A stretch of DNA of 64,000 bases from Otatea glauca (Eukaryota; Streptophyta; Magnoliopsida; Poales; Poaceae), in contig CM070718.1 of the NCBI GenBank assembly GCA_036346275.1, forward strand, positions 56,238,188 through 56,302,187. Direction: 5' to 3'. Of this stretch, positions 33,442 to 45,600 are shown piece after piece. Position 1 is the first letter of the stretch. Each line of letters starts with the position of its first letter. A program made the position numbers and the translations under genes. Below the pieces are notes generated by a model. The model searched no databases, had not been told where the DNA came from, and was given only the letters and a program-made list of their open reading frames with translations.

Positions 33442-34007
33442 CTAGGACTTACGCTTCTCACGCTCTTCTCGGTGGGCGTCAGTCTTCGACCGAGTGCTGA
33501 TCGTGGGCTTGTGAATTTCTTCGACGAATACTCCCATGGGCACTGTAGATCGGCAGGATCCCATTTTTGCTAGCTCGTCGGCCGCTTCATTGTCACGGCG
33601 GAGCACATAAATAAGTTCCAGACCGTCAAAGTTACCTTCTAGCTTGCGTACCTCCTGGCAATAGGCTGTCATGTTGTCTTCGATGCAGGACCATTCTTTT
33701 TGCACTTGGTTGATCACGAGCATTGAGTCTCCGCGAACCGCCAAACATCGAATACCGAGTGATATGGCGATACAGAGCCCATGGATGAGTGCCTCGTACT
33801 CGGCGGTGTTGTTCGAAGGGGGAAAAAGTATTTGAAGAACGTACCACAACCTTTCTCCACTAGGTGATATGAGCACGATACCAGCCCCCGCGCTGCTGAG
33901 CATGAGGGAACCATCAAAGTACATTGTCCAGTACTCGAAATCTTTGGTAACCGCCGGGCTTTGAAGCACTGTCCAATCGGCCGTGAAGTCGGCGAGCGCT
34001 TGAGACT
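33442..34007 (-). pseudogene. pol: Element D archaeal-type RNase H domain
   Basis: Minus strand, reading out of the C insertion point: SQALADFTADWTVLQ, YWTMYFDGSLM, AGAGIVLISPSGE, NNTAEYEALIHGL, AVRGDSMLVINQVQ, LRRDNEAADELAKMG. The acidic residues in FDGS, AEYEAL, RGDS and ADELA are all present. The frame is open to a stop at 33442. The sequence is continuous with the RT at 45721 once element C and one copy of AGACT are removed. Confidence 0.9.
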
Positions 34008-37000
34008 TGTAACATCCCAAAATTTGGCTTAATTAAAGTTTTTATTTCTTATTTGTGCATTTATGATTTTCTAGAATTTATTTGGATTTATTTGAATTAA
34101 ACTCAATTCAAGTTTATTGCCTTTTATTCAAATTTATTTAAATCTGTGCAGAGTTAAAATAAAGTTTTGCCAAAAATATTTTATTTAAGTCCAGAATGTC
34201 TCAAAGTATTTTTGAGATTTTTCCTGGATTTTTCCTAATAGTTTTATTGCTTAAAATAAAAAAAATGAATTTCTGGAATTATTTTAATTAGAAAATCTTT
34301 CGAAAAGCAATGAACAGTGTTGGGCCGAAGCCCAACACTGTGCGTTGGAAACCCGCGTCGGTGTGGCCCAGTTGGCCCATGAGTGGAGGTGCGCAGCCGC
34401 AGCCCTTGATCTTCCATCGGACGGTCAGGAGCCTTCGCGTGTAAATCGCAAACCCTAGCGCCAGTGGACGTAGGATCGGAATCGGACGGTCAGGGTTAAG
34501 TCGTACCGGTTTGGGAAGGTTTGAATCGTGTTCTTTAGTTGGTTCGGGCGGATCTGATCCAGCCACGTCTCCTCGAATCCCAGCCGTTCATTTGTCATCG
34601 GAGGGTTCTCGTTTGTCGTCTCCGTTTCGGATTCTTCCGCCGTGCCGCCGTGTCTCCGGTGGACTCGGAGTCCGTGTTCTTCGCCCGCACGCTCCTCCGT
34701 CCGCCTATTTAAGGAGCCTCACGGATGCGTTGAGGTCCTTGTCAGCGCGTCAAAACCCGAGTTTTCGCCCGTCGAGCCGCCGGAACGCCTCGCGGAGCGT
34801 CGTCGCCTTCATCGCCGGTGAGTTTCGTCTCGGCGGCGCCATTAGCAGCGGGAGAAGATTTGGACCGTCGGATCGTCGCTCAACGTCCCAGATTCAGCCG
34901 CGTGGACTCGGTGAGCCGTAAGCCTTCGTTAATCGCTGTCCGTTAGATCTAAAACCCTCGCTTTGAGATCCTACGCGTGTGCCCGATCGGCAACGCCCGA
35001 TGGGATCGAATGCATCGGATGGCGCCGTCACGCGCAATCGGGTGCCGCCAGCGTGGAAGCGCGCGCAGAGAGTCATGAGCCGGGTTAGCCGTGGACCAGC
35101 GCGACGTGGAGGACCGGGTCTAGGCACCGGAGCCACGTGGCAAGCCCTGATTGGCTGGCGCCAGGGCTGACGCCAGCGTGACGTCATGATGACGCAATAT
35201 TCTATTTTCGATTTAAAAATAAATCTATTAATTCCGATTTTCTGATTTTAGCAATTTCAGTATTTATTTCAAACTTCAAAAGGCTATATCTTTTGCAATT
35301 TAACTCGGATTTGAGTGATTCAAATTTCTAAAAATTTGTAAAATTGAGATCTATTTAATGGTGAATTTTAATTTATTTTTGAGTTCAATTTATCTCTATT
35401 TTGGTATTTATTTTCTTTTCTTCTTCGGTACGCGTAGACGTTGAATTGTGCGACGCTTCGGAGGAAGATCAAGCAACTCAAGAGCAAGTTTCAGATCAAG
35501 ATTAGGACCTATTCCAAGGCAAGTTGTGCTTTGATCATGTTGAACCCATGTTTATAAAATTGCTATATTTGATTTACCCTATTGCATATATTTCAAGTAT
35601 ACAATTGTTTCAAATTAGATTGGGCTTAGCTAATATACTAGATTGATCTATACCCTACCTTGTCATTGTATGCCATGATCCATTGTCACCCTAGATTGGT
35701 TCAATATAGTTGGTTAGTAATTATAATCAACATTGGAAGGTTAGTTCGTATTAGTTGCTTAGCCATGCCACGTCATCACATGTATCCGAATCATTGATAA
35801 TTAATCTTGATTAATGGAATATGGAACAATGTTATGAACTTGTGTGTCATGTGGATCACACGATGAGATTGAGTTGTTGTGGCGAGTCATGTCACGCAAC
35901 GATGTTGAATTGTTGATAGCACGTGGTGCTTGGTAATCAACTGGGTGATAATCATTTAGATTGGGGCAAGTGACAAGGGGCGAGGATGCCAAGGTGGGCC
36001 CGATGGGCAGAGGGTATGTGGATGTCTTGCAAGCCTTTGAACTGAGTCAATCATGCAACCACATGTCTGGTATGGGCCAGCCTAGCTGAGTAATTTGCAA
36101 TGTCTTAACTTTGGTACTATCGTGGTCGGTGTGAGTTTTCGAGTTATGGTGTAATTCACATGGCGCAAGAGGGGGGCCGTGGTTATGGTTTTCAGACCCA
36201 CCAGTGCTGAAACCTTAGCGGGTAGTATCCGGTTAAGCCAGAGCTTTGTAGAGGCTTTGTTATAATCATTCGCCTTGGTGGTGTTTGGTTGTATCACGTG
36301 GGTAAAGTGCATAACCTCTGCAGATTGTGAAACTATTCGGATAGCCGTGCTCGCGGTATTGAGCAAAGCTCGGGAATTACAGTTAAGGGTTAGTTTAATT
36401 AATTGGACAACTTGGTTGGGATGGCGGAAGACCATATGGAAGATGGAATTTGACTTAGGATTGGAAACTTGGTTTACTTGGAAAATGCTGAATTTATTTG
36501 TTATTGTTATTTGTTCTACATTCTTTACAATCTATTTATTATACTTGTTCATAAATGCTGCTTATTGCAAAATAGCCATGATAGCCTATCCATTGGAATA
36601 AGCCTTACATATAGATACATAGAATTGCATTCTGTGCACAACTTGTTGAGTGCTTAAGTACTCACCCTTGCCAAACAACAATAATCAACAGTTGAAGAAT
36701 CTACACCTGTGTTGGAAGAGGAAGTCCAGGAAGACACGAGTCATTAGGGTCCGAGCCTTGTCGGTTGCTGTGGTGGTGATGAGCTATCTCGTTTTCTACT
36801 TTCCATTGCATAATTATTAGTTTATATTTTTTGGTCTTGCCTGCGTGGCTTAATAATGTAAGTTGGTCATAAGATCATACCTTTAGATATATCAATGAAT
36901 GAACTATTATTCTATTATCGTTGAGTATGATGTGATATGTACCAATGTTGGTGTGTGCACTAGCGTTGATCCTCGACTAGTGCGGTAAACACGGTGGGTT

Positions 37001-37025
37001 GAATCGATGGATTCGGGTCCTCACA
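34008..37025 (+). repeat. 5' LTR of element C (3018 bp)
   Basis: Starts TGTAACATCCC, ends GGGTCCTCACA. TATA box CTATTTAAG at 34705-34713, TGACGTCA at 35179-35186, CTCTGCAGAT (one change from the palindrome) at 36316-36325, hairpin GAGTGCTTAAGTACTCAC at 36648-36665. Differences from the 3' LTR cluster at CAG/CTG motifs. One extra difference: about 30 bases (GATCACACTAAGG...) present in the 3' LTR near 44699 are missing near 36028. Confidence 0.94.
34705..34713 (+). promoter_or_regulatory. LTR promoter TATA box of element C
   Basis: CTATTTAAG in a GC-rich context; the 3' LTR (43376-43384) and LTR G (54794-54802, minus strand) keep it exactly. Confidence 0.7.
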
Positions 37026-37028
37026 GAG

Positions 37029-37039
37029 GTGGTATCGAG
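37029..37039 (+). other. Primer binding site of element C
   Basis: TGGTATCGAGC resembles the initiator-methionine tRNA site TGGTATCAGAGC with CAG read as CG. Element G has the same shortened form. Confidence 0.7.
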
Positions 37040-37204
37040 CATCTTGTTGTAGGTCTTGGCCTAGATATTATGAAGGTGTCTGTGTGAGTCCAAATCTATT
37101 TTCTAAAGAAAATTTACACTTGACTAATAAAACACTCTTGACTCATCTCATTCTCTACTTCTCGCCTTTGCTGAATTTACCGATTTACTTGCCGTTTGGG
37201 GCGA

Positions 37205-37955
37205 GGACTTATTCAAAGTTCTTGTGGAAGCGGATGCCGTCGTTCCGACCCGAGGAGTCGGTGGCGGCTCGCCATGGGCCGTGGAGAGTTCTTGAGGCGG
37301 CTTGGAGGCTTCTACCGTCCGCTTTACCGGGAGGCGGTTGGACCGTCAAAGGTGTACACCGAGGATTTATTTGCAAGGCGATTGTCGCGCGGAGAATGAT
37401 GAATCGGCAGACCAATCAACATCTCCGCGAGAAGATTCTCGTGCGAGGTTGCAATTCGGAGGTTGCCCGACTTGCTCTTCGTCGTGTCCGCGCGACTACG
37501 CCGACGAGCTTCACGACTCGGTTTCGGACTTCACCGGATGTGCAAGCATGCCGATCTGAAGGATCGTGGAAGGCGAGTGTGCCATCGCGACGCACCTTGC
37601 GAGTTCGCCCTTGCCGGGAAGATCATATGAGAGATACTACTCGGAGGTGGAGGCGTATGCGAGGCACTCAGTGGCGAGCGGGAGCTTGAGGTGACCCGTG
37701 CTTCAGCTATCGGGATGATCACTTTGGTGGGAGAGGCCACAGGCGATTGAGGACGAGTTGGGCGCGTGACTCGAGGAGTTCAAGAGCTAGCCGAGAGTCG
37801 AGGAGGATCGAGGAGGCGAGTGGGAGCAGGGGAGTCACAGACCACGTGTCGCGAGAGGACCAGTAGGAGGTCATCAGGATAGGTTTGCTCCTATGCCAGC
37901 TCACCCGCCGGTGTTTGCGCCGGATCAGCCTCAGCCAGGGTGGCTGGATGAGTGA
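37205..37955 (+). pseudogene. Pre-gag ORF of element C, decayed
   Basis: Fragments match the better-kept ORF of element G: VVPTRGV, GPSKVYTEDLFA, EVARLALRRVR, YADELHDSV, and a final APMPAHPPVFAPDQPQPGWLDE followed by TGA at 37953-37955. Frames change several times, many at places where G has CAG or CTG. A reading frame ahead of gag (orf0) has been described for related rice elements, as I recall. Function is unknown; the extreme C-terminal Pro-rich tail is the best conserved part. Confidence 0.6.
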
Positions 37956-38233
37956 GTGTCAGCCTTGGAGCTGTGTTGAGACTCGAGTGTGAGTCGCGTC
38001 TTTAAGTTAGTCTTTACCTCTTTAGTTGACGTTAAGGTTTCGTGTTTAGTTTGCTTCTTTGTAATGCTGAGTGTGCAGTATGTGTTGCAAAGCTTGTAGG
38101 CTTAAATAAGCAGCCATACCAAGAATAAATAAAGAATTATTTCAATTGGGTATAACCTATCTCTCCGCTTTAGAAATTCTTAATTCTTATTTATGCTACA
38201 TCTACCTTCCCTAACCTAAGAGGCAATCATCAG

Positions 38234-39154
38234 ATGGTGAATACTCGAGGGAACAACAGTGCTTCAGGAAGTGGACTGCGCCAGAATGACAACCCCAATG
38301 ACGGAGGCAGCCCTCAACCACCGCCAGTGAACATGCAGAACCTGGGAGCGTTTCTTGCCGCGCAGACTCAACTAATGCAGACTATGATGCAGCAGATGAC
38401 CAACGCAGCAGCAACCAACAACAACCCTGCAGCTCAAAACAACCATGGTGGACCTCGACCTCACTCCAAGCTGTCAGATTTTATGAGGACTAGGCCACCA
38501 AACTTCTCAGGAAATGTGAATCCTTTGGAAGCCGATGACTGGCTTAGGACTATTGAGAAGAAGCTGCACATCACGCAATGTGAAGGAAATGAGAAGGTGC
38601 TCTACGCCTCTCATCAACTTGAAGGAACTGCCGCAGAATGGTGGGAGAATTATTGTGCCGCTCATGGAGCCCCGCAAGAGATCACCTGGGAGGAGTTTAC
38701 TACTGCTCTCCGCCAGTATCATGTCCCGGAGGGAATGATGGACCTTAAGAAGGAAGAGTTTAGGGCTTTGAAACAAGGAGGCCAACCAGTGGCCGAGTAC
38801 CTGAACAAGTTTACCCAGTTAGCTCGCTATGCTCCTGAAGACGTAGCTACAGATAAAGCTTGGCAGTCTCGTTTCATGAAGGGACTGAATTCAGGACTGC
38901 AAGTGGGACTGATCACCCACAATTTTCTAGATTTTCAGGAGTTAGTCAATAAGGCTTTAATCCTAGAGGATAAGCGCAAAGAGCTGGGTGAAAACCGTAA
39001 GCGCATAATGACTAATCAGGGTGGACGTCCAAACCATCTACGTTTGAGGATGTCACCACAGCAATTTGCTAGAATCAACCACGGTAGTGAACAAGACATC
39101 AACCCCTGCGCCTCGCCCTGCCAATCAAAACTTTCAGACCCCAGCACAGGGTAA
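38234..39154 (+). CDS. gag: Element C gag
   Basis: The 306-aa frame starts MVNTRGNNSASGSG; element G has the same MVNTRG start. A Gln/Asn-rich N-terminal part (residues 30-75) precedes the retrotransposon gag domain (about 85-240: FSGNVNPLEADDWLRTIEK, LEGTAAEWWENY, WEEFTTALRQYHVP, VAEYLNKFTQLARYAPED). Gag forms the particle shell and binds genomic RNA. The frame breaks near 39040-39090, just before the zinc knuckle. The rest of the domain is undamaged and rich in intact CAG codons. Confidence 0.9.
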   Translation: MVNTRGNNSASGSGLRQNDNPNDGGSPQPPPVNMQNLGAFLAAQTQLMQTMMQQMTNAAATNNNPAAQNNHGGPRPHSKLSDFMRTRPPNFSGNVNPLEADDWLRTIEKKLHITQCEGNEKVLYASHQLEGTAAEWWENYCAAHGAPQEITWEEFTTALRQYHVPEGMMDLKKEEFRALKQGGQPVAEYLNKFTQLARYAPEDVATDKAWQSRFMKGLNSGLQVGLITHNFLDFQELVNKALILEDKRKELGENRKRIMTNQGGRPNHLRLRMSPQQFARINHGSEQDINPCASPCQSKLSDPSTG

Positions 39155-39415
39155 CAATGCGCCAGGAGGGAGTCAGCAGTCTGCAGTGAAAAGATGCTAT
39201 ACATGCAATGAGCCAGGGCACTTTTCTAATAGGTGTCCACGAAGGAGGCATCACGCCGATTCGTTTCAACTTGGGAACAACACGCCAAGGCACCAGCCTC
39301 AGGAGGAAATCGTGCGCCAGGTCAAGCTGGAGCAACACCGCAGTCAACTGTGCGCGGGAGGATCAACCACATCACCGCAGATGGAGCTCAGGAAGCTACA
39401 GACGTCGTACTGGGT
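39080..39415 (+). pseudogene. gag: Element C gag zinc knuckle region
   Basis: In the frame following the break, residues CYTCNEPGHFSNRC at about 39193-39235 form a perfect CX2CX4HX4C knuckle. Pro/Gln-rich sequence surrounds it. A second frameshift at about 39245 separates it from protease. Confidence 0.82.
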
Positions 39416-39800
39416 AAGTTCCTGGTCAACTCAATACACCTTTCTGATTTTGTTTGATTACGGGCTTCGCATTCGTTTGTTTCTCAAAGTTTTGCAACCA
39501 AGAATGGATTTAAAGTGGTGAATCTTAAGTGTGTCGCTCTTAGTCCAAGCCCGGGATCGAGCTTAGATCTAGCCTTGGGTGTTTGGGAGCTAAGTTGCTT
39601 ATGGATGGGATAAATTTCTGGTGAATCTTATCTTGATAGATCGCAATCCTAGGCGTCATCCTTGGAATGGATTGGCTGTCCAAACATAAGGCTGTTTTGG
39701 ATTGTGGTGAAGGATCGTGACTTTGGAAGGCCCTAGTGGCAAGAAAGTGGAGTTTCAAGCGACCGCTGTTCGAGATGGGCAATTAATGGTCAGCGATGTG
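39416..39800 (+). pseudogene. pol: Element C protease, decayed
   Basis: Traces of GKFLVNSIH, FVSQSFATKNGFKVVNLKC in shifted frames, then VILGMDWLSKHKAVLDC near 39655-39710. The Asp-Ser/Thr-Gly active-site segment expected near 39440 is not intact. Confidence 0.72.
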
Positions 39801-40700
39801 AAAGCCATCGGCATGGAAGATGTGCGATGGCAGAGAATACCGGATGTGTTTCGGAAGATTTGCGGGATTGCCACGGACCGTGATATCGAGTTCGTGATCG
39901 AGTTAGCACCGGGACAGACCGATATCAAAGAGGCCATACGGATGCCTGAAGCGAGTTAGTGGAAATGAAGAAGCGATTGAGGCGCAAGAGAAAGGTTTCA
40001 TTAGACCTAGTTCATCACCATGGGGAGCACCGGTTTTGTTTGTTCGTAAGAAGGATGGAAGTCTCGGAATGTGCATCGATTATCGTGCACTTAATGAAGT
40101 AACGATCAAGAATAAGTATCCGTTGCCCGGGATCGGCGACTTATTTGACCGATTAAGAGGAGCTGGAGTTTTCTCTAAGATAGATCTTCGTTGAGTTACC
40201 ATCGATTGAAGATCGGCGAGAGGATGTGCCTAAGGCGCATTTTCTACAGCGTTATGGACATTACGAGTTCACAGTCATGTCATTTGGATTGACTAATGCC
40301 CGGCATATTTCATGAACATGATGAATAAGGTTTTCATGGAATATTTGGATAAGTTTGTTGTAGTCTTCATAGGCGATATCTTGGTCTACTCAAAGAGAGG
40401 AAGAGCATGCGGAACACGAGAATGGTTTTAGGCAGTGCGAGAGCATGTTTGTATGCTAAGTTTAGCAAGTGTGAATTACGGAAGGAGAAAGTTGAATTTC
40501 TTGGTCATGTCATGACTACTAAAGGAGTTGCGATTGACCCGACAAAGTGGGCCTTGATGTTGCATTGGGAGCAACGAAGTGCATTACTCGGATCTGTAGT
40601 TTTCTAGGAATGGCGGGATACTACCGTCGGTTCATAGAGGGATTCTCAACGATTGCTAAACCCCTTACGCAGTTGTTGAAGAAAGAAAAGAAGTTTGCAT
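39801..40700 (+). pseudogene. pol: Element C reverse transcriptase, frameshifted
   Basis: Blocks in changing frames: RDIEFVIELAPG, SSPWGAPVLFVRKKDGS, CIDYRALNEVTIKNKYPLP, LRGAGVFSKIDLR, AYFMNMMNKVFMEYLDKF, then VVVFIGDILVYSK where the catalytic FIDD is read as FIGD (about 40370), FSKCEL, VEFLGHVMTT, MAGYYRRFIEGFSTIAKPL. At least six frame changes occur in 900 bases, far more than in the RNase H next to it. Confidence 0.85.
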
Positions 40701-41563
40701 GGGCGCGAGTGCGAGAAAAGTTTTATGGAGTTAAAGCGTTTAACAACAGCCCCCGTGTTAGTGTTGCCAGATGTGCAAAATGGATTTGATATTTATTGCG
40801 ATGCTTCAAAGCAATGCTTGGGGTGCGTGTTAATGCAAGAAAGCAAAGTCGTTGCTTATGCGTCGAGACAGTTAAGACCGCATGAAGTGAATTACCCAAC
40901 GCATGATTTGGAGTTAGCTGCCGTAGTGCATGCTTTAAAGATATGGCGTCATTATCTCATAGGAAATAGATGTGAGATATATACGGACCATAAGAGCCTG
41001 AAATACATATTCACTCAAGCAGATCTGAATATGAGACAGCGAAGGTGGCTAGAGCTAATTAAGGATTATAATGTGGGAATCCATTATCATCCCGGAAAAG
41101 CCAATGTGGTAGCAGATGCTCTGAGTCGAAAGAGCCATAGCGCAACTACATTGACAGTGGAGGATCAACCAGAATTATGCAAGGAATTTCAGAAGCTAAG
41201 GTTGGAAGTCGTTCTGCAAGGAATGGTAACTGCACTGGAAGTGAAGCCAACGCTAGAGGATCAGATTAGAGAAGGTCAACAAGATGACGATAAGATTTCT
41301 AAGATCAAGGCTAAAAAGGAAGAAGGCCTAGCCTTAGATTTCACTCTGGATGAGAAAGGAACCATGTTATTCAAAGGCCGAATTTGTGTACCGGATAAAA
41401 AGGAACTGAAACGGCTGATTCTTGAGGAAGCTCATGATTCTAAGTACTCGATTCACCCAGGAAGTGCCAAGATGTACCAGGATTTAAAAGAGAGATTTTG
41501 GTGGCCTAACATGAAGCGTGAAGTAGCTGAGCATGTTGCTTTATGTGACGTCGTCGAGAGGTA
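40701..41563 (+). pseudogene. pol: Element C RNase H and integrase zinc finger
   Basis: A long open stretch carries the complete RNase H: DIYCDASKQCLGCVL, VVAYASRQLRPHE, HDLELAAVVHALKIWRHYL, IYTDHKSLKYIFTQ, YHPGKANVVADALSR; the four acidic residues (YCDAS, DLEL, YTDH, VADAL) are present. The integrase N-terminus follows with LILEEAHDSKYSIHPGSAKMYQD, giving the His pair, but the Cys pair is broken (LCDVVER then TAA), where relatives read CDICQRVK. Confidence 0.9.
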
Positions 41564-42300
41564 AAGGCCATGCATCAAAGACCAGCCGGTTTGTTGCAGC
41601 CATTGAAAATTCCGGAATGGAAGTGGGAGGAAATCGGAATGGATTTTATCACCGGTTTACCTAAAACTCAGAAAGGTTACGATTCCATTTGGGTAATTGT
41701 GGATCGTCTAACCAAGGTCGCCCATTTTATCCCAGTAAAGACCACCTACTCTGGAGATCGTTTAGCAGAGTTGTACATGTCAAGGATTGTATGTTTGCAT
41801 GGAGTGCCCAGGAAGATCGTGTCGGACAGAGGTACCCAATTTACCTCAAGATTTTGGAATAAGTTGCACGAAGCAATGGGAACTCGTCGAATTTGATCTG
41901 ACATATCACCCATGACGGATGGTCGGTGAAAGAGTAAATCAGATTTTAGAGGATATGTTAAGAGCTTGTGCCTTAGCTTATGCTACATCTTGGGATAAAT
42001 GTTTGCCATATCTGAGTTGATTACAATAATAGCTATCAAGCTAGCTGCGAGATGTCACCATTCGAGGTGTTGTATGGGCGTGCTTGTCGTACTCAGTTAA
42101 ATTGGAATGAGACAGAGGCGTGTGGTGTTTGGGCGGATATTCTCGAAGAAGCGAGAAAGTCAAGTTGCAATGATCGAGAGAAAGGTTGAAGATAGCACAG
42201 TCAAGGCGGAAAAGCTACGCGAGATAACCGTCGTCGAGATTTGAGTTTTGAACGAGAAGATCATGTGTATCTCGGGGTTACCCCTCTTAAGGCGTTAAAG
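41564..42300 (+). pseudogene. pol: Element C integrase core
   Basis: 41570-41896 is open: HQRPAGLLQPLKIPEWKWEE, GMDFITGLP (first catalytic Asp), WVIVDRLTKVAHF, SDRGTQFTSRFW (second Asp). After 41896 the block with the catalytic Glu (TDGQ-S-ERV) is scrambled near 41913-41935. Fragments of the C-terminal part (SPFEVLYGRAC, 42055-42085; VYLGVTPLK) continue with many frame changes. Confidence 0.87.
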
Positions 42301-42474
42301 ATTTGGTGAAAGGAAGCTTGCACCAAGATATGTTAGTCCGTTCAAGATTACGAGCCGTCGAGAGAGGTAGCTTATCGATTAGAGTTGCCTCCGTCCTTGG
42401 CAGGAGTGCATGATGTATTCCATGTGTCACGGCTTAAGAAGTGTCTCGAGTGCCATGAGCAAACCCGTTGGATG

Positions 42475-42655
42475 CAATAGATTGGAAGAAGATTTGACTT
42501 ACAAAGAGCAACCGATCGAATTTTGGAGGTTATGGGCGCAAGACCGAAACAAGTCTATTAAGCTTTGCGAGTTGATGGAGCAATCATTAGAAAGTGAAGC
42601 AACTTGGGAGCGAGAAGAAGATTTAAAGTCGAATTCGAACCTATTCTATAGTTAG
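42475..42655 (+). pseudogene. pol: Element C chromodomain
   Basis: LEEDLTYKEQPIE, then NKSIKLCELMEQSLESEATWEREEDL and a stop. Same position and ATWE motif as the chromodomains of A and B. Confidence 0.72.
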
Positions 42656-42683
42656 CCACGAATCTAAAATTCGAGATTACATT

Positions 42684-42695
42684 AAGAGGGAGGTT
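42684..42695 (+). other. Polypurine tract of element C
   Basis: AAGAGGGAGGTT lies directly before the 3' LTR. Confidence 0.82.
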
Positions 42696-45600
42696 TGTAA
42701 CATCCCAAAATTTGGCTTAATTAAAGTTTTTATTTCTTATTTGTGCATTTATGATTTTCTAGAATTTATTTGGATTTATTTGAATTAAATTCAATTCAAG
42801 TTTATTGCCTTTTATTCAAATTTATTTAAATCTATGCAGAGTTAAAATAAAGTTTTGCCAAAAATATTTTATTTAAGTCCAGAATGTCTCAGTATTTTTG
42901 AGATTTTTCTGGATTTTTCCTAATAGTTTATTGCTTAAAATAAAAAAATGAATTTCTGGAATTATTTTAATTAGAAAATCTTTGAAAAGAAATGAAGCGA
43001 TGTTGGGCGAAGCCCAACAACATGCGTTGGAAACCCGTGTCGGTGTGGCCCGATTGGCCCATGAGTGGAGAGTCTTGTGCCGCATGACCCTTGATCTTCC
43101 ATCGGACGGTCATAGCCAGCGTGTAAATCGCAAACCCTAGCGCCCGATGGGCGTAGGATCGAATCGGACGGTCGAGGGTTAAGTCGCACTGGTTTGGGAA
43201 GGTTTGAATCGTGTTCGTTAGTTGGTTGAGGCGGATCGATCGGACCGTCTCCTCGAATCGGCCGTTCATTTGTCATCGGAGGTTTCGTTTATCGTCTCCG
43301 TTTGATTCTTCCGCCGCGCCGCCGTGTCTCCGGTGGACTCGGTCCGTGTTCTTCGCCCCGCGCTCCTCCGTCCGCCTATTTAAGGAGCCTATGGGTGCGT
43401 TGAGGTCCTTGTCGCGCGCGTCAAAACCCAGTTTTAAATCGTCGAGCCAGCCGGAGCGCCTCGCGGGCGTCGTCGCCTTCATCGCCCGATGAGTTTCGTC
43501 TCGGCGGCGCCATTAGCGGAAGAAGATTTGGACCGTCGGATCGTCGCTCAACGTCCCAGATTCAGCGTGGACTCGGTGGCCGTAAAACCGTTAATCATTG
43601 TCCGTTAGATCTAAAACCCTACTTTGAGATCTGCCGCGTGTGCTTCGATCGGCAACCGCCCGATGGGATCGATTGCATCGGATGGCGCCGCCACCATCGC
43701 CTTGTCGGGTGCCAAGCGCGTGAAGCGCGGTAGCCGAGGAGTCATGTCTTGGGTTCGCGTGGACGGTAGCGACGTGGTGGACCGGGTCTATGCACCGAAC
43801 CACGTGGCAAGCCACGATTGGTGTGGCGCCGGCTGACGCCTTGCGTGGCGTCATGATGACGCAATAATCTATTTTCGATTTAAAATAAATCTATTAATTC
43901 CGATTTTCTGATTTTAGCAATTTCAGTATTTATTTCAAACTTCAAAAGGCTATATCTTTTGCAATTTAACTCGGATTTGAGTGATTCAAATTTCTAAAAA
44001 TTTGTAAAATTGAGATCTATTTAATGGTGAATTTTAATTGATTTTGGAGTTCAATTGCTCTCTGTTTTGGTATTTATTTGCTTTTCTTCTTGATGCAGCG
44101 TAGGCGTTGAATTGTGCGACGCTTGGAGGAAGATCAAGCAACTCAAGAGCAAGTTTCAGATCAAGATCAGGACCTATTCCAAGGCAAGTTGTGCTTTGAT
44201 CATGTTGAACCCATGTTTATAAAATTGCTATATTTGTTTTACCCTATTGCATATATTTCAAGTATACAATTGTTTCAAATTAGATTGGGCTTAGCTAATA
44301 TACCGATTGATCTATACCCTACCTTGTCATTGTATGCCATGATCCATTGTCACCCTAGATTGGTTCAATATAGTTGGTTAGTAATTATAATCAACATTGG
44401 AAGGTTAGTTCGTATTAGTTGCTTAGCCATGCCACGTCATCACATGTGTCAGAATCATTGATAATTAATCTTGATTAATGGAATATGGAACAATGTTATG
44501 AACTTGTGTGTCATGTGGATCACACGATGAGATTGAGTTGTTGTGGCGAGTCATGTCACGCAACGATGTTGAATTGTTGATAGCACGTGGTGCTTGGTAA
44601 TCAACTGGGTGATAATCATTTAGATTGGGGCAAGTGACAAGGGGCGAGGATGCCAAGGTGGGCCCAATGGGTAGAGGGTATGTGGATGTCTTGCCTTGAT
44701 CACACTAAGGACTTAACCTTGCAAGCCTTTGACCTGAGTCAATCATGCAACCACATGTCTGGTATGGGCCAGCCTAGCTGAGTAATTTGCAATGTCTTAA
44801 CTTTGGTACTATCGTGGTCGGTGTGAGTTTCCGAGTTATGGTGTAATTCACATGGCGCAAGAGGGGGGCCCTGGTTATGGTTTTCAGACCCACCAGTGTT
44901 GAAACCTTAGCGGGTAGTATCCGGTTAAGCTAGAGCTTTGTAAAGGCTTTGTTATAATCACTCGCCTTGGTGGTGTTTGGTTGTATCACGTGGGTAAAGT
45001 GCATAACCTCTGCAGAGTGTGAAACTATTCGGATAGCCGTGCTCGCGGTATTGAGCAAAGCTCGGAATTCTGATTAAGGGTTAGTTTAATTAATTGGACA
45101 ACTTGGTTGGGATGGCGGAAGGCCATATGGAAGATGGAATTTGACTTAGGATTGGAAACTTGGTTTACTTGGAAAATGCTGAATTTATTTATTATTGTTA
45201 TTTGTTCTACATTCTTTACAATCTATTTATTATACTTGTTCATAAATCTTGCTTATTGCAAAATAGCCATGATAGCCTATCCATTGGAATAAGCCTTACA
45301 TATAGATACATAGAATTGCATTACATGCACAACTTGTTGAGTGCTTAAGTACTCACCCTTGCCAAACAACAATAATCAACAGTTGAAGAATCTACACTGT
45401 GTTGGAAGAGGAAGTCGGGAAGACACGAGTCATTAGGGTCCGAGCCTTGTCGGTTGCACGTGGTGAAGTGATGAGCTATCTACGTTTTCTACTTTCATTG
45501 CATAATTATTAGTTTATATTTTTGGTCTTGCCTGCGTGGCTTAATAATGTAAGTTGGTCATAAGATCATACCTTTAGATATATCAATGAATGAACTATTA

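Noticed and set aside
37084..37689. 201-codon ORF in the leader of element C as a protein
   Set aside because: Its frame does not match the conserved pre-gag protein seen in element G; it arises from frameshifts in the decayed copy.
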